A stretch of DNA of 64,000 nt from RPQJ01 sp963777725 (GTDB taxonomy: Bacteria > Pseudomonadota > Gammaproteobacteria > Steroidobacterales > Steroidobacteraceae). The stretch spans positions 62,001 through 126,000 of the forward strand of contig CAVZRR010000001.1 of the NCBI GenBank assembly GCA_963777725.1. The letters are read 5' to 3'. A model generated the notes under the pieces. The model searched no databases, was not told the DNA's origin, and saw only the letters and a list, made by a program, of their open reading frames with translations. Within the stretch, counting starts at the first letter, position 1. Each line of letters begins with the position of its first letter. A program made the position numbers and the translations under genes. Below, piece after piece: positions 59,818 to 64,000 of the stretch.

Positions 59818-60255
59818 ATGACCACGGCCATTCACCGCCGCGTCAGCGCCTGCCGTGCGGGCACCGACCCGACCGTGGTCGCGCGGATGCCTGGCGGCTG
59901 GGCCGTGATGGGCGATCCGCAAGTGCTCCGCGGCTACTGCCTGCTGCTGCCCGACCCGGTCGTGCCCCATCTCAACGAGATGGTGCCGGAGGCCCAGTCG
60001 GCGTTCCTCGCGGACATGGCGCGCCTCGGCCAGGCCGTCCTCGAACTGACCGGCGCGATCCGCATCAACTACGCGATCTTCGGCAACGTCGAGCCGGCAC
60101 TGCATGCCCACGTGCTGCCACGCTTTGCGGACGAACCGGAAGCGATGCGCACCGCGAACCCCTGGGGCTACGACTGGAACGCCGCGCGACGCTTCGACGC
60201 CGACCGGGACGGTGCACTGCTTGTGGCACTGCGCGAGCGGCTGCAATGCGCGTGA
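59818..60255 (+). CDS. HIT-like protein
   Basis: 145 residues with the compact HIT-type fold: GYCLLLPDPVVPHLNEM, AIRINYAIFGNVEPALHAHVLPRF. The HxHxH triad appears as LHAHVLP, so the third His of a canonical HIT hydrolase is missing or shifted. It may be a nucleotide-binding or inactive member. ATG 59818 is preferred over GTG 59809. It lies 10 nt after DUF486 and is likely last in the Sua5 operon. Confidence 0.75.
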   Translation: MTTAIHRRVSACRAGTDPTVVARMPGGWAVMGDPQVLRGYCLLLPDPVVPHLNEMVPEAQSAFLADMARLGQAVLELTGAIRINYAIFGNVEPALHAHVLPRFADEPEAMRTANPWGYDWNAARRFDADRDGALLVALRERLQCA

Positions 60256-60339
60256 CTTTCGTGATGTAGATCGAATATCCGGGCGAATGCACCGCCTTTG
60301 AGGCTGGCCGCGATCCGTGCGGCCGGTAACCTGTCATCC

Positions 60340-61263
60340 ATGATCCAGCAGTGGCTCGTTGCGGCGTCGGTGGTTCTGGTGATGTGCAGCCTTGCGGCCG
60401 TGCCGTCACCGGCGCAAGCCGTCTACCGTTACAAGGATGCGCAAGGCCACTGGGTCTATACGGATCGCCCGCCGTCCAGTCGACAGCCGGCGGAAACGTT
60501 GACGCTCTCCGCAACAGTGGCATCGCCCCGGATCCTCGTCGAACCACGCTCCGGGGCCAACGGCATCACGCTCGTCGCGGTCAATGAATGCCGCTGTGCG
60601 GTCGAGTTCGGCGTCAAGACCCGCAGCTCGGATGGGAGCGAGCACGCCGGCCGGGCCGTGGTGGCGCCGCGCTCGGAGCAGGTGCTGATCGAAGTGCCCG
60701 CCCCGCCTGGAACCGGCGAGATCCGCTTCGACTACGGCTACGTGATCGGGGATCCGGCAGCTACCCACACACCGCACGCGCCTTACCGGGCACCGTTTGC
60801 GCTGACGCAGTCCTATCTGGTGAGCCAGGCGCCGCCAGACGAAGTGACGCACCGGGACGCCGGCAGCCGCCATGCCATCGACATCGCGATGCCAGTCGGC
60901 TCGGCCGTGCATGCGGCGCGCGAAGGCCTCGTCATCAACGTCGCGCACAAATTCTTCCGCGGTGGCACGACTCAGGAAGTCCGCGACGAAGCGAACTTCG
61001 TCCAGATCCTGCACGACGACGGGACGACCGCCGTCTACGCCCACCTGCAGCTCGATACGGTGCGCGTGCGGCCCGGGCAGCGCGTGCAGCGCGGCGAATA
61101 CATCGCGAACTCGGGCAACACGGGCTACTCGAGCGGCCCGCACCTGCATTTCGTCGTGTTGCGCAACGCCGGACTGCGCAGCGAGTCGCTGCCGGTGACG
61201 TTCGCCGGGCCCGGCGGCGCCAGCGTCGTGCCGCGGAGTCGCGAGTCGCTTACGGCGTACTGA
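60340..61263 (+). CDS. Secreted M23-family peptidase with N-terminal DUF4124
   Basis: 307 residues from ATG 60340 with a signal peptide (LVAASVVLVMCSLAAVPSPAQA) and a DUF4124 segment (VYRYKDAQGHWVYTDRPP). A LytM/M23 domain follows (DAGSRHAIDIAMPVGSAVHAAREGLV...YAHL...GNTGYSSGPHLHFVV), with zinc ligands in RHAIDIAMP and PHLHF. It probably cuts peptidoglycan cross-links or acts in envelope regulation. Its TGA is followed by family 1 copy 3. Confidence 0.92.
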   Translation: MIQQWLVAASVVLVMCSLAAVPSPAQAVYRYKDAQGHWVYTDRPPSSRQPAETLTLSATVASPRILVEPRSGANGITLVAVNECRCAVEFGVKTRSSDGSEHAGRAVVAPRSEQVLIEVPAPPGTGEIRFDYGYVIGDPAATHTPHAPYRAPFALTQSYLVSQAPPDEVTHRDAGSRHAIDIAMPVGSAVHAAREGLVINVAHKFFRGGTTQEVRDEANFVQILHDDGTTAVYAHLQLDTVRVRPGQRVQRGEYIANSGNTGYSSGPHLHFVVLRNAGLRSESLPVTFAGPGGASVVPRSRESLTAY

Positions 61264-61300
61264 TCCGCGTTTTCAGCGCGTGCCTGATGTCGGTAGCCGG

Positions 61301-61416
61301 CCGGGTTCTGCTCGGGCCGGCACTCCCAGGGACGTCGTAGATCCGTCCCTGGAGACTCCGCGCGCGACGTCCTGTCGCGCGACGGCCCTGGGAATGCCGG
61401 CCCGAGCAGAACCCGG
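61301..61416. repeat. Family 1 palindromic element, copy 3 (core on minus strand)
   Basis: 31-nt arms 61301-61331 and 61386-61416 pair with one mismatch. On the plus strand the core reads GTAGATCCGTCCCTGGAGAC, the counterpart of copy 1. The inner small hairpin is GCGCGAC / GTCGCGC. It is in the 3' UTR of the M23 gene, in the same relative sense as copies 1, 2 and 4 have to their genes. Confidence 0.85.
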
Positions 61417-61540
61417 CTGACACAGTGCAGGCGCGTTGAGAATCGTCGGGCAGTACGTCGTCAGCGACGCGACGACTTCGCGGCGCGCTCACGGCGATTG
61501 ACCCACGTCATCGTGCGAGCGCGGATGCCGATCGGCCGGC

Positions 61541-61648
61541 TTTGCGGTTGGGTCGACATCCGCGGGGCCGTCGCGCGACACGACGTCGCGCGCGGAGCCT
61601 CCAGGGACGGATTCACGGCGACCCCGCGGATGTCGACCCAACCGCAAA
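61541..61648. repeat. Family 1 palindromic element, copy 4 (core on plus strand)
   Basis: Perfect 27-bp arms at 61541-61567 and 61622-61648. The core GGAGCCTCCAGGGACGGATT and small hairpin GCGCGAC / GTCGCGC are the inverse orientation of copy 3. It lies downstream of the minus-strand DUF255 gene. Between 61264 and 61687 nothing else resembles a gene. Confidence 0.85.
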
Positions 61649-61687
61649 CCGGCCGGCCACGGACATCACCCGCGCGAGACGAGCGGT

Positions 61688-63766
61688 TCAGTGCTTCAGC
61701 GCCCGAACGAGCTCGCCGAGCGTGCCGAGCGGTGCCGAGCACGTCGTGCCGCGGCAGATGTAGGCGATCGTGCTCGCGCCAGCACGTTTGTCGGCGAGGG
61801 CAGCCGGCAGGTCGGTCGCGTCGTGCGGGATGGCGATTACCATGCGCCGCGGGTCGTAAAGCTTGTCGAGTTCGGCGCGCCAGACCGCGAGATCGTCGTC
61901 CGCGCCGCGCAGCACGACGATCGTCGGTGGCTCGGTGAGCTCGTCGAGCGCCATCAGCAGGCTCGTGTGGGCGTGCGGGTAGCGCTCGAGCAGGGACCAG
62001 CCGGCGCGCAGCGTACGCTCGGCAGCGTCCAGGTAACGCGGTTCGGCGAGCAGGAAGCCGAGCCGCAGCAGGAGCCGCGCCGCAACGCCGTTGCCGGCCG
62101 GCGTGGCGTCGTCGCCGAACGTCTTGGGCCGCAGGATCAGCGTCTCGTGGTCGTCCGCGGTGAAGAAGAAGCCACCGGCCTCGCGGTCCTCGAAGTGCCG
62201 CAACAGCGCCTCGGCGAGCTCGATCGCCCAGGCCAGCCACGGTCCGTGCCAGCGCGCCTGCAGCAGCTCGAGCAATCCCCAGGCCAGGAAAGCGTGATCA
62301 TCCAGATAGGCGGCAAAGCGTGACCGGCCGTCCTTGTGCACGGCCAGCAGGCGCCCGTCGAACCAGCAGTGCCGGCGCAGGAACTCGACGGCTCGCGCCG
62401 CGGCCTGCACGTAGTCGTCGCGATCGAGCGCGCGCGCCGCCGACGCAAGTCCCGCAATCGCAAGCCCGTTCCAGCTCGTCAGGATCTTCTCGTCGCGCGC
62501 GGGCCAGACGCGTCGGTTGCGCACGGCCAGCAGCTTCGCCCGGGCGGAGTCGAGCGCGGCTTCCGCCTCGTCCTCGCTGAGCCCGACGGCCTCGGCGACG
62601 CCCGACAGCGGCTCGAACGCGTGCAGATGCCAGCGCTCCTCGAAGTTCGCAGCGCGATCCAGACCGTAGCGGCGCGACAGGACGGCGTACTCGCGCTCGT
62701 CGAGCAGTTGGCGCGCCTCGTCCGGCGTCCAGACGTAGAACTGGCCCTCGTGACCCTCCGAGTCCGCGTCCAGCGTCGAGTAGTAGCCGCCGTCGCCGTG
62801 CTCGAGATCGCGCCGGATCCAGTCGGCGGTCTCGCGGGCGACACGGCGGAACAGCGCGTCGCCCGTCGCGACCGCGGCCTGCGCGCTGACGGCGAGCAGC
62901 TGCCCGTTGTCGTAGAGCATCTTCTCGAAGTGCGGAATCATCCACCAGGCGTCCACCGAGTAACGGCAAAAGCCGCCGCCCAGCTGGTCGTAGAGGCCAC
63001 CTTCGGCCATCCGCGTCAGCGTCAGCGTCGCCATGTAGAGCGCCTGCAGATCGGGTTGCTCGTCGTCAGCGGTTGCCCGCCACTGGCGCAGCAGGAATTC
63101 CATGTTCATCGGGTGCGGGAACTTTGGCGCGTCGCCGAAGCCCCCGAAACGCCCGTCGAAGTCACGCTGCAGCGCTGCGCGCGCGGTTGCGAGGGGCGCA
63201 CGGGAGAGCGCGGCGTCGGCGGGCGCCGGGGCGGGCAGCAGTTCGCCGAAGACCTGCACCAGCGCGTCGCCCTGGCGGCGGATGTCGTCGGCGTGGTTGC
63301 GGTGGTACTCGGCCACTCGCGCAAGAACGTCGCGAAACGCCGGCATGCCGTACTTCGCCTCGACCGGGAAGTAAGTGCCGCCGAAGAACGGCCGCTGGTC
63401 GTGCGCCGTGAGGAACATCGTGAGCGGCCAGCCGCCGCCGCGCTGGGTCAGCATCTGGTGGGCGGTCTGGTAGATCCGGTCGAGATCGGGGCGCTCCTCG
63501 CGGTCCACCTTGATGTTGACGAACAGTTCGTTCATCGAGGCAGCCGTCGCCTCGTCCTCGAACGATTCGTGGGCCATCACGTGGCACCAGTGGCAGGCCG
63601 AGTAGCCAATCGACAGCAGGATCGGCTTGCCTTCGGCCTTCGCGCGCTCGAGCGCTTCCGGTCCCCACGGGTGCCAGTCCACGGGGTTGTCCGCGTGCTG
63701 CAGCAGATAGGGGCTCGTTTCGCCAGCGAGCCGGTTGCGGCGCGTGCGGTGCGACTCAGGTTTCAT
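61688..63766 (-). CDS. DUF255/YyaL thioredoxin-domain protein (spermatogenesis-associated protein 20 type)
   Basis: 692 residues. An N-terminal thioredoxin-like domain includes RLAGETSPYLLQHADNPVDWHPWG and ACHWCHVMAHESFED, with CxxC at Cys58-Cys61. A long (alpha/alpha)6-barrel-like region follows (GGLYDQLGGGFCRYSVDAWWMIPHFEKMLYDNGQL, then EEDEAEAAL-type repeats). The family is widespread, cytoplasmic and of unknown function; fusion to a glycosidase-like barrel suggests a sugar-related redox role. Divergent from rlmI. Confidence 0.93.
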   Translation of the reverse strand: MKPESHRTRRNRLAGETSPYLLQHADNPVDWHPWGPEALERAKAEGKPILLSIGYSACHWCHVMAHESFEDEATAASMNELFVNIKVDREERPDLDRIYQTAHQMLTQRGGGWPLTMFLTAHDQRPFFGGTYFPVEAKYGMPAFRDVLARVAEYHRNHADDIRRQGDALVQVFGELLPAPAPADAALSRAPLATARAALQRDFDGRFGGFGDAPKFPHPMNMEFLLRQWRATADDEQPDLQALYMATLTLTRMAEGGLYDQLGGGFCRYSVDAWWMIPHFEKMLYDNGQLLAVSAQAAVATGDALFRRVARETADWIRRDLEHGDGGYYSTLDADSEGHEGQFYVWTPDEARQLLDEREYAVLSRRYGLDRAANFEERWHLHAFEPLSGVAEAVGLSEDEAEAALDSARAKLLAVRNRRVWPARDEKILTSWNGLAIAGLASAARALDRDDYVQAAARAVEFLRRHCWFDGRLLAVHKDGRSRFAAYLDDHAFLAWGLLELLQARWHGPWLAWAIELAEALLRHFEDREAGGFFFTADDHETLILRPKTFGDDATPAGNGVAARLLLRLGFLLAEPRYLDAAERTLRAGWSLLERYPHAHTSLLMALDELTEPPTIVVLRGADDDLAVWRAELDKLYDPRRMVIAIPHDATDLPAALADKRAGASTIAYICRGTTCSAPLGTLGELVRALKH

Positions 63767-63824
63767 GGGGTGGGGCCGGGTGCTCGGATAGAATGCGCAA
63801 CTATATCGGAACGAGGCTCCCGCG

Positions 63825-64000
63825 ATGACTCATGCCCCCGAGGCGCCTGGCGACGGGCTCGCCCTGCCCGAACTGCGCCTGAAACCGCGGGAAGACCGGC
63901 GCCTCGGCGCCGGCCATCTGTGGGTGTTCAGCAACGAGGTCGACACCGAACGCACGCCGCTCTCGGGCTTCGCGACCGGCGCACTGTGCCGCGTGATCGG
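63825..64000 (+). CDS. rlmI: Class I 23S rRNA methyltransferase RlmI, N-terminal part
   Basis: The first 58 codons, cut off by the window end. LRLKPREDRRLGAGHLWVFSNEVD and GALCRVIG belong to the N-terminal PUA domain of the RlmI family (m5C1962 of 23S rRNA). A TAGAAT box at 63789-63794 may be its -10 element. The catalytic domain lies outside the window, so the assignment to RlmI rather than a close paralogue is provisional. Confidence 0.82.
   Translation, partial: MTHAPEAPGDGLALPELRLKPREDRRLGAGHLWVFSNEVDTERTPLSGFATGALCRVI

Noticed and set aside
61461..62240. 259-codon minus-strand ORF overlapping repeat copy 4 and the end of the DUF255 gene
   Set aside because: It is out of frame with DUF255 and its tail is repeat translation.
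1..64000. Insertion sequences, prophage, integrase or rRNA
   Set aside because: No transposase, integrase or phage structural motif, and no rRNA sequence, was recognised on either strand.

Overview
The window is a GC-rich stretch of a gammaproteobacterial chromosome. This is inferred from conserved gene neighbourhoods: maf-rng-yhdP-nit-tldD, darP next to pmbA, zapA/6S RNA/5-FCL next to ygfB-pepP-ubiH, rplM-rpsI, and a CRP that keeps the family's DNA-recognition helix. UbiH, an UbiI-type protein and Coq7 point to ubiquinone synthesis and aerobic life. The TonB receptor, the eukaryotic-type ornithine decarboxylase and the split GcvP fit a Xanthomonadales, Nevskiales or Steroidobacterales-like lineage, but that placement is a guess. 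No rRNA, prophage, IS element or CRISPR array was seen.

Layout. 1-8.8 kb: OsmC end, then a tightly overlapping operon maf-rng-yhdP-nit-tldD-small membrane protein. 8.8-12.3 kb (minus strand): an AAA+/FHA ATPase, purK, purE, darP. 12.4-20.4 kb: pmbA, yihY, a corrinoid-binding protein, purC, djlA, rpe, crp, coq7. 20.5-21.5 kb: rplM-rpsI-tRNA-Gln(CTG). 21.7-25.9 kb: a 40-residue membrane peptide and an arsenic cluster (arsR, permease, small thioredoxin, second arsR, arsC, frameshifted acr3). 25.9-28.1 kb: small minus-strand genes (hypothetical, GNAT, truncated GNAT, DUF3144, VOC, SRPBCC). 28.3-32.8 kb: glcF, glcE (both frameshifted), glcD, rpiA and a 24-residue lysine-rich peptide. 33-41.2 kb: EVE protein, 5-FCL, 6S RNA, zapA, a coiled-coil protein, then ygfB-pepP-ubiH-ubiI-like-hypothetical on the plus strand and a DUF2189 gene. 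41.2-44.6 kb (minus): phhB, ispG, DUF885 peptidase (frameshifted). 44.7-53 kb: tandem glycine riboswitch, gcvT-gcvH-gcvPA-gcvPB, a PfkB kinase and a double-HtrA-like protease. 53.3-55.9 kb: TonB-dependent receptor. 55.9-61.3 kb: Sua5, ornithine decarboxylase, ComB-like phosphatase, HAD, DUF486, HIT-like protein, M23 peptidase. 61.7-63.8 kb: DUF255 protein (minus), then the start of rlmI.

The most unusual features are non-coding. All four convergent gene junctions longer than 50 nt hold long perfect or near-perfect palindromes of two families. Family 1 (four copies in two inverted pairs) has a conserved core and a small hairpin whose paired bases differ between copies but stay paired. Family 2 (two copies) has GGGGATA-repeat arms that could also form G-quadruplexes and that supply the stop codons of adjoining genes. 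The second anomaly is a set of single-base frameshifts in otherwise full-length genes. Five, all of one extra base, lie in glcE/glcF within 2 kb, one more is in the DUF885 gene, and acr3 has one missing base. I cannot tell real decay from sequence error by reading alone.
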